DNA from: Prolixibacteraceae bacterium | GTDB lineage: Bacteria; Bacteroidota; Bacteroidia; Bacteroidales; Prolixibacteraceae | Assembly (NCBI GenBank): GCA_009782655.1 | Contig: WRIQ01000019.1 | Coordinates: forward strand, 1-11,174 | Length of the DNA: 11,174 nucleotides | Reading direction: 5' to 3' | Translations under genes and position numbers: made by a program | Shown: positions 1-6,820 of the stretch, piece after piece | Position numbering within the stretch: position 1 is the first letter of the stretch | How the letters are laid out: each line of letters begins with the position of its first letter | The notes under the pieces: generated by a model | Told to the model about the DNA's origin: nothing | The model's input: the letters and a program-made list of their open reading frames with translations, nothing else | Database searches by the model: none

Positions 1-24
1 CCGGAGCGCCATAAAAAAGATTGA
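1..24 (+). CDS. C-terminal tail of an upstream gene (partial), probably the metal ABC transporter ATPase
   Basis: The first 24 bases read as an open frame ending in TGA, coding PERHKKD and a stop, three bases before the start of the permease gene. The tight spacing suggests one transcript. Metal ABC permeases of this family usually sit directly after their ATP-binding subunit (ZnuC/MntA type), so this is most likely the end of that ATPase. Seven residues carry no family signature, so the identity is inference from position only. Confidence 0.45.
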   Translation, partial: PERHKKD

Positions 25-27
25 ACG

Positions 28-843
28 ATGGACGAGCTGCTGCAACTTTTCGCATACGGATTTTTCCGCAAAGCGCTTATAGCTGCTGTTTTAGCTGCTG
101 TTTCGTGCGGCATTGCCGGCGCCTACATTGTTTCGCGGCGCATTGTCTTTATCAGTAGCGGCATCACCCACTCTTCCTTTGGTGGAATAGGGCTGGCTTT
201 TCTACTGAATTTCAACCCCATGTTGGGCGCCGCCATTTTTGCCGTCTTGTCGGCGGTGGGCATCCAGTTTTTTTCCGAAAAAGGTGGTATACGCAAAGAT
301 TCGTCCATCGCTATCTGGTGGTCTATGGGAATGGCGTTGGGCGTTATTTTCATTTTTCTCACACCGGGCTATACGCCCAATTTGATGAGTTATCTCTTCG
401 GGAGTATCCTCACCGTGAGCAGCAGCGAGTTGTGGGCTATGCTGGCCATAACAGCCGTGCTGGTTCTGGCTTTCGGCATTTTCTTCCGGAAGATATTATA
501 TATTGCCTTCGACGAGGAATTTGCCCGTGCGTCGGGGCTGCCGGTTACTTTCTTCAACTACCTGATCATCATCCTTATTGCTTTGACGGTGACGCTCAAC
601 ATTCGTGTAACGGGAATCATTTTGGCGCTTTCGCTGCTTACGGTTCCGCAAGCTACGGCCAATCTTTTCACCAATAATTTCGGGAAGATGATTTTTATCT
701 CCGTTGGATTTGCATTTGCGGGGATTTTTCTTGGACTGATGGTTTCCTATTTCCTGAATATCCCGTCGGGAGCAACCATTATTTTTGTCCTTGTTCTGAT
801 TTTTGCGGTTGTCAAGCTGCTGAAATCGGGAAAGCGGTTTTAG
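28..843 (+). CDS. znuB: Metal (zinc/manganese-type) ABC transporter permease, ABC-3 family
   Basis: This 271-residue protein is almost entirely hydrophobic, with about eight predicted membrane segments (roughly residues 14-36, 54-78, 93-112, 135-153, 175-190, 193-206, 221-243 and 248-264). The segment ITHSSFGGIGL at 46-56 matches the conserved 'ISH..' region of ABC-3 permeases. The FDEEFARASGLPV stretch at 161-173 is the cytoplasmic loop expected to contact the ATPase. Length is normal for ZnuB/MntB permeases. In the family, the permease dimer in the inner membrane carries Zn2+, Mn2+ or Fe2+ delivered by a periplasmic binding protein. The metal cannot be read from the sequence, so the symbol indicates the family. 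The ATG lies 3 bases after the previous stop, consistent with an operon. No Zur- or Fur-type operator is visible because the promoter lies off the left edge. Confidence 0.85.
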   Translation: MDELLQLFAYGFFRKALIAAVLAAVSCGIAGAYIVSRRIVFISSGITHSSFGGIGLAFLLNFNPMLGAAIFAVLSAVGIQFFSEKGGIRKDSSIAIWWSMGMALGVIFIFLTPGYTPNLMSYLFGSILTVSSSELWAMLAITAVLVLAFGIFFRKILYIAFDEEFARASGLPVTFFNYLIIILIALTVTLNIRVTGIILALSLLTVPQATANLFTNNFGKMIFISVGFAFAGIFLGLMVSYFLNIPSGATIIFVLVLIFAVVKLLKSGKRF

Positions 844-848
844 CGCGT

Positions 849-2207
849 TTAGAAATCCTGAAATTCGTTGCGGAACGAAGTGCGCACACATCGGAATCCC
901 ACATATGATTTTGTGGTATCCTGATACTCAAAACTGCGTGTTCCGTTTCGGAGAAAATAAGAAATATCTTTGAAGGAGCCTCCGCGAATCACTTTGCGTT
1001 TCATCACGGGCGGGTCGTCGGGCAGCGCCCTGTATTCGACCATGGGATTCATGTCGTTCATCAAATCGTAACCAGCTTCGAAATAAGCCGATTGCGTCCA
1101 TTCTGCAACATTTCCGGCCATGTCGTAGAGGCCGTAACCGTTGGGGTCGTAAGTGCCCACTTTGGTCGTTGTGGCACGCGCCTCTTGGTCGGCGACATAG
1201 TTTCCGCGCAACGGTTTGAAGTTGGCTACAAAGCAGCCTTTCTGGTCGCGGGTGTAATAGCTGCCCCACGGATAAACCGTTCCCTGATGCCCGCCATATG
1301 CGGCATACTCCCATTCGGCTTCGGTGGGCAGGCGATAATTGTGCGCCGGAATATCGTTCATGCGCGAGCGGTAATTTTCTTCGAAGCGGGTTCGCCAGTC
1401 GCAGAACGCTTTGGCCTGCTTCCACGAAACGCCGACTACCGGATAATCGGCAAAACCCGGATGCGAAAAATATTTGTAGGTAATGGGCTCATTGTAGGAA
1501 TAGGTGAAATCGCGAATCCAGCACAAAGTGTCGGGATAAACCGGTACAACTTCGTGTATGATGAATGAACTCCGGTTGGCAATGGGCGTTTCTTCGCCGT
1601 TGGAGTTTATTACCATGCCGGTATAGCTTTCCGTCTCGAAATCGTAGCTGTTGGAGCGCCGCGCCGCCTGTTGGTAGTCTATCCAGTAGTATTCGTATAT
1701 CAGTTTGCGGGGGTCGATTTCGAGGCGTCCTCCAAACCGTTCCTGTTCGGGGATATACATTTCGGAAAGTGTGTTTCGTATATCAGCATTTTTCCAGTTT
1801 ATCCGGGGCTTCCGGTTGAGGATCGGATTGTCGAGCGGAACGCCATTTTTGTCTTCTGTAATCAGATAATCGGGATAAACCTGTCCCAGGATTTTTCGTG
1901 CGATGGAGTCGCATACCCAATGCACATATTGTTTGTATTCCGAGTTTGTGATTTCGGTGTCGTCCATCCAGAAGGATTCAACGGTTACCATGCGGCTGCG
2001 GTTTTCCTGTTGAAGCTCTTCCTCGATGGCTCCCATGTGAAAACTGCCGCGGGGAATATATACCATGCCGTAGGGAGGCGGCTCGAACCATGCCGGCCGA
2101 CTGCTTCCTGCGGTTTTGGAGGCGGTGTAGCTGTTCTCCTTGCTACACGAAACAAATATTATGAATATGACTGCTATGAAATATATTCTCCGCATTTGCG
2201 AAAACAT
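849..2207 (-). CDS. GldK/PorK-like lipoprotein with a formylglycine-generating-enzyme (SUMF1) fold
   Basis: The 452-residue product begins with a lipoprotein signal: basic MRR, a hydrophobic stretch at about 8-19, and a candidate lipidated Cys21 in FVSC. This is an imperfect lipobox, with Phe at -3. A start at Met5 (base 2195) would also work. The rest is a SUMF1-type fold: GMVYIPRGSFHMG (47-59), MDDTEITNSEY (81-91), YPVVGVSWKQAKAFCDW (255-271), YRLPTEAEWEYAA (291-303), GLYDMAGNVAEW (359-370), RGGSF (408-412) and GFRCVR (437-442). The middle insert with YPDTLCWIRDFTYSYNEP (224-241) is characteristic of GldK/PorK, the outer-membrane ring lipoprotein of the type IX secretion/gliding machinery, rather than GldJ. 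No cysteine follows RGGSF, where true formylglycine-generating enzymes have catalytic cysteines, so a structural role is likely. gldL, gldM and gldN are not beside it, so it may be a paralogue of the main gldK. Confidence 0.8.
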   Translation of the reverse strand: MFSQMRRIYFIAVIFIIFVSCSKENSYTASKTAGSSRPAWFEPPPYGMVYIPRGSFHMGAIEEELQQENRSRMVTVESFWMDDTEITNSEYKQYVHWVCDSIARKILGQVYPDYLITEDKNGVPLDNPILNRKPRINWKNADIRNTLSEMYIPEQERFGGRLEIDPRKLIYEYYWIDYQQAARRSNSYDFETESYTGMVINSNGEETPIANRSSFIIHEVVPVYPDTLCWIRDFTYSYNEPITYKYFSHPGFADYPVVGVSWKQAKAFCDWRTRFEENYRSRMNDIPAHNYRLPTEAEWEYAAYGGHQGTVYPWGSYYTRDQKGCFVANFKPLRGNYVADQEARATTTKVGTYDPNGYGLYDMAGNVAEWTQSAYFEAGYDLMNDMNPMVEYRALPDDPPVMKRKVIRGGSFKDISYFLRNGTRSFEYQDTTKSYVGFRCVRTSFRNEFQDF

Positions 2208-2328
2208 TTATTCTCTAAACGCGCAGCTTTCGAAAAAATTTTACGGAACCTAAAATTGACAAAAGACGGGTTCTCCAACAAACTGACAGAAATGGCAAAA
2301 TTTTCGGGTGAGCGCATTCAATTCAATG

Positions 2329-3258
2329 TTAATTCATGGTTTCGGGTGAAAGTCGCTTGTCGAACAATCGGGTTATTCCCAGAATGATAACGCTAAAGGA
2401 AACGGCCATCAGGATGAAAGCCATGCTGATTTGCCCGTCGGCGCGAAACGACAATTTGAGCAGTATGGTTGAAATGATAAATCCTGAATTGCGGATTATT
2501 TTGCTGAAACTGCCCGACAAATTAAATGTGAACAGCAACAGTAGCACTTCAGTCAAAATCAGTCCGGTAAAGAATGTGTTGAAGAAAACATTGCTCATCG
2601 ATTTTACTGCATATACAATGTCGGTTATGGCGACGGTGCGGAAGTTTTTCAACTCGGAAAAGCTCGCAACAAACAAAACTCCAAACAGGACGAGCAAAAT
2701 CAGGGCGAGAATTTTCTTTGTGACTATAAACCGGCGGCGTTTTTCGTCACAATCGTCGATGTTTATCTGTTTTCGCGTTCCCGCCAACTTGTAAAAGCAG
2801 AAAATCAACAGAAAAAGAATTATCAGCCCGCCAAAAGTCCACAAAAGCGAGACAATGGTATCTATCGTATATCCGTCTGGCAAATCCGACAGAAGCGACA
2901 AATCCTCAAAAGTGCGGCGAATCAGAATAAGCGCTATCACTTCGTATTGCCTTCCCAGATAGATGGTTATCGACTTGGAAAGATAGAAGATGAGCAGGTA
3001 TATTTCATACAGCAAAATCACAGAGAACGGCGTGTAGACCGACGAAAGCGGATTGGGCGTCGTACCGCAATGGCTGTAAAAATCTTTCGATAGAATACTT
3101 GCAGGGGTCAATAAAATGGCGCCCAACTGGATAATGAAAATAACGATGGCGGCCCACAGGATTATTTTTTCGAAAACAGACCTGCTTTTATTCGACAAAA
3201 ACAGATCATATACCCTGTCGAAATAGTTTGAAAACTTGTTCTTTTTTTGGTTTGTCAT
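2329..3258 (-). CDS. Multi-spanning membrane protein of unknown function
   Basis: I do not recognise this 309-residue protein. The N-terminus (1-30) is polar and basic, so probably cytoplasmic. Membrane-like segments lie near 31-51, 75-95, 135-158, 183-200, 224-246, 256-268 and 277-296. Between the second and third is SITIYLGRQYEVIALILIRRTFEDL (96-120), a mixed hydrophobic and charged helix with an Arg-Arg pair that looks conserved in style and vaguely recalls the arginine-bearing helices of channel-like proteins. A cytoplasmic loop at 159-180 is rich in Lys, Arg and Asp. There is no signal peptide, enzymatic motif or nucleotide-binding loop. An SD-like AGGAG sits 10 bases before the ATG, supporting this start. 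The gene lies 121 bases before the GldK-like gene and 134 bases after nadD on the same strand, so co-transcription is possible but not evident. Confidence 0.75.
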   Translation of the reverse strand: MTNQKKNKFSNYFDRVYDLFLSNKSRSVFEKIILWAAIVIFIIQLGAILLTPASILSKDFYSHCGTTPNPLSSVYTPFSVILLYEIYLLIFYLSKSITIYLGRQYEVIALILIRRTFEDLSLLSDLPDGYTIDTIVSLLWTFGGLIILFLLIFCFYKLAGTRKQINIDDCDEKRRRFIVTKKILALILLVLFGVLFVASFSELKNFRTVAITDIVYAVKSMSNVFFNTFFTGLILTEVLLLLFTFNLSGSFSKIIRNSGFIISTILLKLSFRADGQISMAFILMAVSFSVIILGITRLFDKRLSPETMN

Positions 3259-3268
3259 AAAATGATTT

Positions 3269-3273
3269 CTCCT
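3269..3273 (-). promoter_or_regulatory. Shine-Dalgarno-like site before the membrane protein gene
   Basis: The minus strand reads AGGAG ten bases before the ATG at 3258. Strong SD motifs are scarce in this window, as is usual in Bacteroidota, so this one helps fix the start of the unknown membrane protein. Its function is inferred from sequence and spacing only. Confidence 0.4.
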
Positions 3274-3379
3274 GTTCCTTTCTCAAAATATTAATGAATG
3301 GCGAAATTACAACAAATACAAAGGCAATTGGTTTGCAATCGTTATATTTTATTGTCTTCCGTAGCCGCTAAAATTCTTC

Positions 3380-3393
3380 AAACAGGCCTGTTT
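3380..3393. repeat. 14-bp perfect palindrome overlapping the nadD stop codon
   Basis: AAACAGGCCTGTTT is self-complementary and touches the first base of the nadD TGA triplet (3393-3395 on the plus strand). In RNA it could fold into a 5-bp stem with a GGCC loop. On the nadD strand it is followed by GAAGAATTTTAG, which is not a clear U-run, so it is at best a weak terminator or a protein-binding palindrome. Confidence 0.35.
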
Positions 3394-3956
3394 CAGATTA
3401 TTTTCCGCATGTATTTCCAAACTTTGTCGGGAACAAAATAGCGCATATCTTTTCCGGCTGCAACAGATTCCCGGATGAATGTGGAGGATATGTCGAGCAG
3501 AGGAGCATCTGCAAAGGTAATTTCTGCCAACGGGCTGATGAAATTTTTGTCGAATCCGGAGCGTGGATAAACCATGATTTTATATTGTCGGGCAATGGTT
3601 TCGTAATTCCGCCACAAGTGAAAATTTTCGAGGTTATCGCTTCCCATGATTATCCGAAATTCGTAGTTGGGATATTGGTTCGACAAATGATTAAGCGTGT
3701 CAATGGTATATGACGGTGTGGGTAACCGGAACTCTTCGTCGCTAACCCTGAACCGCGGATCGTCGCTTATGGCCAGTCGCATCATTTCCAAACGGTCGTA
3801 ATCGTTGAGCAGACTTTGCTTGTCCTTCAGCGGATTGTGCGGCGACACCACAAACCACAACTGCCCGATGTCCGAAAATTCGACCATGTAATTGGCAATA
3901 GCCATGTGTCCGATGTGTACCGGATTGAAAGAGCCGAAATATAGCCCGACCTTCAT
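3393..3956 (-). CDS. nadD: Nicotinate-nucleotide adenylyltransferase
   Basis: NadD joins ATP and nicotinate mononucleotide to make nicotinate adenine dinucleotide in NAD synthesis, in the cytoplasm. From the chosen start the protein is 187 residues, close to the family's usual 190-200. The N-terminus MKVGLYFGSFNPVHIGH holds the nucleotidyltransferase signature GSFNPxHxGH at residues 8-17. The C-terminal part has DISSTFIRE (about 155-163), matching the ISSTxIR ATP-binding motif. PSYTID (about 81-86) and the MGSDNLENFHLWRNYE stretch (about 104-119) are also typical. The frame stays open upstream to 4127, and in-frame ATGs exist at 3977 and 4001, but family members begin just before the GSFNP strand, so I place the start at 3956. 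A second choice is 3977, which adds MPPKKVK. The nearest upstream gene, kbl, is 360 bases away, so nadD probably has its own promoter. Confidence 0.93.
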   Translation of the reverse strand: MKVGLYFGSFNPVHIGHMAIANYMVEFSDIGQLWFVVSPHNPLKDKQSLLNDYDRLEMMRLAISDDPRFRVSDEEFRLPTPSYTIDTLNHLSNQYPNYEFRIIMGSDNLENFHLWRNYETIARQYKIMVYPRSGFDKNFISPLAEITFADAPLLDISSTFIRESVAAGKDMRYFVPDKVWKYMRKII

Positions 3957-4316
3957 TTTCACCTTTTTGGGCGGCATGATTATATCCAGCAGATTTGTCA
4001 TAGATAGAATGATGTTGGTGAAAAATAATGTTTGAACAAAATATTTCTTCCACTTGGCGCAATGATACTTCTCAAAAATTGGAATATTGCCCCAAATATC
4101 GAAAACATGAAAACACAAAGTACGCAAAGTTTTTCATCAAACACGCAAGCTGTTAAACATAAACACTTTACATTCGTGAACTTTACGTTTTCTTTGCATA
4201 CTTTGTTGTATAAACATTTTTCATAAACGGAGTCTTCATTCTTTCAGCCAAACAGGAAATTCCACATTAGAATCGGTTTACCATAAATTCGAAAGATGAA
4301 ATTTTCTTCCCTGATT
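3957..4316. other. 360-base intergenic region between kbl and nadD
   Basis: No gene is supported here. The minus-strand frame running into nadD is open across 3957-4127, but it lacks family similarity and is AT-rich, unlike NadD. A 64-codon plus-strand frame at 4032-4226 has low-complexity Phe/His/Thr content of the sort produced by AAAG/CTTT-rich repeats. The stretch contains the inverted repeat at 4115-4206 and must hold the nadD promoter, but I find no convincing -7/-33 pair. No T-run terminator is obvious after kbl. Confidence 0.6.
4115..4206. repeat. Inverted repeat with 15-nt arms (4115-4129 and 4192-4206)
   Basis: The left arm ACAAAGTACGCAAAG and right arm CTTTGCATACTTTGT are reverse complements except for one base. 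In a transcript from the minus strand, the direction of the neighbouring genes, that position becomes a G-U wobble, giving an uninterrupted 15-bp stem around a 62-base interval. The interval has further CTTTA/GTAAAG-like words. Sequences of the style CTTTGCGTACTTTGTG occur as dispersed intergenic repeats in Bacteroidota genomes, from my general knowledge. Whether this copy belongs to such a family needs a genome search. Confidence 0.55.
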
Positions 4317-5507
4317 TTATTGAATAACACCCAGTTTTTTGCCTGCCCTGATAAAAGCTTCCACGGTTTTGTCGATTTGCTCAAAAGTGTGCGCCGCCGA
4401 GAGTTGCACCCTGATGCGCGCTTTTCCGCGGGGCACAACAGGAAACACAAAGCCAATTACATATACGCCGTTTTTCAGCAGTTCATCGGCAAACCGTATG
4501 GCCAACGGTTCGTCGTAAATCATAACGGGAATAATGGCTGTGTCGCCCTTTACGAGGTCGAAACCGGCGTCTTCCATCTGGCAACGAAAACGGTTTGCGT
4601 TTTCCATCACGCGGTTTTGCAAAACAGAGCTTTGAGAGAGCATGTCCAGCACTTTCAGGCTGGCGCCTACGGTTGCTGGCGCCAATGTGTTGGAAAACAG
4701 GTAGGGCCGCGAACGCTGGCGCAACATCTCGATTATCTCTTTGCGCCCCGATGTGCACCCGCCGTTTCCGCCGCCCAGCGCTTTGCCGAAGGTGGTGGTG
4801 ATGATGTCAATTTTTCCCATCAGGCCGAAATGCTCGGCGGTGCCGCGCCCGGTGGCGCCAATGTAACCCGAAGCATGCGAATCGTCGACCATCACCAGCG
4901 CTTCGTATTTTTCGCAAAGTTCAACAATTTCGGGGAGTTTGGCCAAATCGCCGTCCATGGAGAAAACGCCGTCGGTAACCACAATGCGGTATTTAAGGCT
5001 CTGCGAATCCTGAAGGCATTTTTCGAGTTCTTCCATATTGGAATGCCGGTAGCGGAAGCGCTTCGCTTTGCAAAGCCTCACACCGTCGATGATGGAAGCG
5101 TGGTTCAGTTCGTCGGAGATAATGGCGCTGTCCTCGTTCAACAGCGGCTCGAAAACACCGCCGTTGGCATCGAAAGCCGCACAATAGAGAATGGTATCTT
5201 CGGTGCCGAGAAATTCCGACATCTTGATTTCCAGTTCCTTATGTATCTGTTGCGTGCCACAGATAAACCGTACCGACGAAAGCCCGAAACCCCATTTGTT
5301 CATAATATCCTGCGCCGCCTGCACCACATCGGGATGGCTGGCAAGCCCCAAATAGTTGTTGGCGCAAAAGTTAAGCGCTGTTTCGCCCGTTTGCAGCGTG
5401 ATTTGCGCACCCTGCGCCGAGGTGATTATCCGCTCGGTTTTATATAAGCCTTGTTCTTTCAGTTCCTGAAGCGTTTGCTCCAGATCGTTTTTCATTTTTC
5501 CGTACAT
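4317..5507 (-). CDS. kbl: Glycine C-acetyltransferase (2-amino-3-ketobutyrate CoA ligase)
   Basis: Kbl is a PLP enzyme that cleaves 2-amino-3-ketobutyrate with CoA into glycine and acetyl-CoA, the second step of threonine breakdown. From the chosen start it has 396 residues, the usual length. Family motifs are present throughout: ERIITSAQGAQI (26-37), NFCANNYLGLASHPD (47-60), SVRFICGTQQIHKELE (78-93), DELNHASIIDGVRLCKAKR (132-150), VTDGVFSMDGDLAKLPE (177-193), VMVDDSHASGYIG (205-217) with the PLP-ring Asp and His, TTFGKALGGGNGG (238-250) with the PLP-bonding Lys242, RQRSRPYLFSN and RIRVQLSAAHT. It is close to E. coli Kbl over its whole length. The frame extends to 5543, but MYGKMKNDLEQ at 5507 matches family starts and the -7 promoter box at 5541-5548 overlaps the longer start. 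Threonine dehydrogenase (tdh), often adjacent, is not in the window. Related alpha-oxoamine synthases (BioF, Spt) are less likely given the closeness to Kbl. Confidence 0.93.
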   Translation of the reverse strand: MYGKMKNDLEQTLQELKEQGLYKTERIITSAQGAQITLQTGETALNFCANNYLGLASHPDVVQAAQDIMNKWGFGLSSVRFICGTQQIHKELEIKMSEFLGTEDTILYCAAFDANGGVFEPLLNEDSAIISDELNHASIIDGVRLCKAKRFRYRHSNMEELEKCLQDSQSLKYRIVVTDGVFSMDGDLAKLPEIVELCEKYEALVMVDDSHASGYIGATGRGTAEHFGLMGKIDIITTTFGKALGGGNGGCTSGRKEIIEMLRQRSRPYLFSNTLAPATVGASLKVLDMLSQSSVLQNRVMENANRFRCQMEDAGFDLVKGDTAIIPVMIYDEPLAIRFADELLKNGVYVIGFVFPVVPRGKARIRVQLSAAHTFEQIDKTVEAFIRAGKKLGVIQ

Positions 5508-5540
5508 ATTTCTGAATTTTTGATGTTTATACAAAATAAC

Positions 5541-5548
5541 CAAATTTA
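5541..5548 (-). promoter_or_regulatory. Candidate Bacteroidota -7 promoter element for kbl
   Basis: The minus strand reads TAAATTTG, an exact match to the Bacteroidota sigma-ABfr -7 consensus TAnnTTTG, ending 33 bases before the chosen kbl ATG at 5507. No good TTTG -33 element lies at the expected distance; only a GTTAC-like word is there. The match supports the shorter kbl start but is not proof of a promoter. Confidence 0.4.
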
Positions 5549-5704
5549 CGAAAAATAAAGGCTGATAAAAGTAACTGATTTTTGATATTTGCTTTTTACG
5601 CGGAAACTTTCAATCCGAAAGTAAAGGAATCGTATTTATTATAAGCGGCTTACATCGGTAAGAATATCGGCTTCATTTTCGAAAATTTCTGAAAACGGCG
5701 ATTC

Positions 5705-6820
5705 TCAGAGGTATTTTTTAACAACTTCCAGCATTTTGCGGTCGAGCTTGTGTCCTCTGAAATCTTCGTATTTAACGTCGCTACGGTCGCTGTCCAATAC
5801 TCCGAAAGAGCCGGAAAGATTCCAAAGCGACCATCCCCAGTTTTGTTCGGCAAAAACGCTGAGCAAATCGTCGAGCCAAGCCACAACTGTGTTGTGCGGT
5901 GTGAATTTGTGGCATCCCATTTCTCCGATGTGCACTTTGCCACCGGCTTCAACCCAAGGTTTCCAAGGCGCTACTGATGCTTCGCGCAGAGAATTTTTGT
6001 CGTAGGTTTTGTTGTCGAATTCCAAAGGCCATGTAACCTTTTCGATGGGATAATCCATAATGGGCGGCCAAGATGCAGCCCATGTTGCGCGGAGGTGCGT
6101 CAAAAGAAAAGGCTGGTATCCTCTTCCGCTTTGCACAATGTTGGGGACATCGGTAATGGTCATCAGTGGAACGGTTCCCACATCCTTGCCGTCGACAAAA
6201 ATCATCCGGTTGGCGTCTTCTTCGCGAATAGCGTCAATGAGCCTGCGGGCTACTTTATCATATTTCCCGGCTTCTATAGACGGCGCTTCATTTATCAGGT
6301 TAAAACTGAGTTCGCGGTTGGGGCGTCCCTTGTATCGCTTGGCAAAAAGCTTCCAGTGAAAGGCGCATGCATCGAGGGGCGCTTCATCTTCGAACAAATT
6401 GGTGGTTACAGGTTGATTCCTGTCGGGGTTGATGCAATATCCGGGTGCGCGGTGAAAATTCAGGTTTACATGAATGCCATACTGTTTACCCAACTCAACA
6501 GCGTTGTCGATCTCCTTCAAAATTTTCTCGTCGGCCGAAAACCATTTCTCTTCGCTGCTCCAGCACCAGTATGAAAGCGGCAGGCGCACAAAGTTGCATC
6601 CCCAGTCGGCCATTATTTCAAAATCCTGCTCACGGAAAGGCGTTTGCTGATAGTGCGTGAATTTATTAAGCAGGTTGAAGCCTTTCCAGTTGGGAATGTT
6701 CCTGCTGTCGATATCTTTTTCGGCTGTGAAAAATGCGTCGGCCTGCAATTCATCGGGAAACATTCCCAGAAGCGGCAATGCGCCCATTTGCTTTAGAAAA
6801 TTTCTTCGTGTGTTTTTCAT
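5705..6820 (-). CDS. Glycoside hydrolase family 5 (cellulase-type) protein with Tat-like signal
   Basis: The 371-residue product starts with NTRRNFLKQMGALPLLGM, a good match to the twin-arginine motif (S/T)RRxFLK followed by a short hydrophobic run, so export to the periplasm or envelope is likely. Residues 45-370 look like a GH5 TIM barrel. Features are NWKGFNLL near 44-51, the conserved Arg of NFVRLPLSYW (Arg79), NFHRAPGYC with His123, the acid/base in NLINEAP (Glu178), the likely nucleophile in HIGEMG (Glu300), and the aromatic WGWSLWNLSGSFG at 328-340. The usual N-E-P reads N-E-A here. GH5 enzymes cut beta-linked glucans, mannans and related polysaccharides with retention of configuration; the substrate cannot be told, and there is no carbohydrate-binding module. 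The start ATG overlaps the TGA of the radical SAM gene by four bases (ATGA), so translation is probably coupled. No SusC/SusD genes are nearby. Confidence 0.85.
   Translation of the reverse strand: MKNTRRNFLKQMGALPLLGMFPDELQADAFFTAEKDIDSRNIPNWKGFNLLNKFTHYQQTPFREQDFEIMADWGCNFVRLPLSYWCWSSEEKWFSADEKILKEIDNAVELGKQYGIHVNLNFHRAPGYCINPDRNQPVTTNLFEDEAPLDACAFHWKLFAKRYKGRPNRELSFNLINEAPSIEAGKYDKVARRLIDAIREEDANRMIFVDGKDVGTVPLMTITDVPNIVQSGRGYQPFLLTHLRATWAASWPPIMDYPIEKVTWPLEFDNKTYDKNSLREASVAPWKPWVEAGGKVHIGEMGCHKFTPHNTVVAWLDDLLSVFAEQNWGWSLWNLSGSFGVLDSDRSDVKYEDFRGHKLDRKMLEVVKKYL

Noticed and set aside
2208..2328. Promoter for the GldK-like gene
   Set aside because: TTTTG and TAAAATTTT words are present, but their spacing (about 16) and the -7 word do not fit the Bacteroidota consensus well enough.
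1671..2387. 238-codon plus-strand open frame opposite the GldK-like gene
   Set aside because: Antisense shadow of a gene with clear SUMF1 motifs; no start signal or family feature.
3957..4127. N-terminal extension of nadD by 57 residues
   Set aside because: NadD proteins begin just before the GSFNPxHxGH motif; the extension is hydrophobic and AT-rich, and the 187-residue form has normal length.
4296..5447. 383-codon open frame on the plus strand opposite kbl
   Set aside because: It mirrors the kbl coding sequence, which matches its family over its whole length; the antisense translation has no recognisable domain.
5508..5543. Longer kbl start at 5543
   Set aside because: The MYGKMKNDLEQ start at 5507 matches family length, and a -7 promoter box (5541-5548) overlaps the longer start.
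5649..5686. Small hairpin (CTTAC-ATCG-GTAAG) and palindrome ATTTTCGAAAAT after the GH5 gene
   Set aside because: Short, weak and without a U-run; structures of this size are expected by chance in AT-rich DNA.
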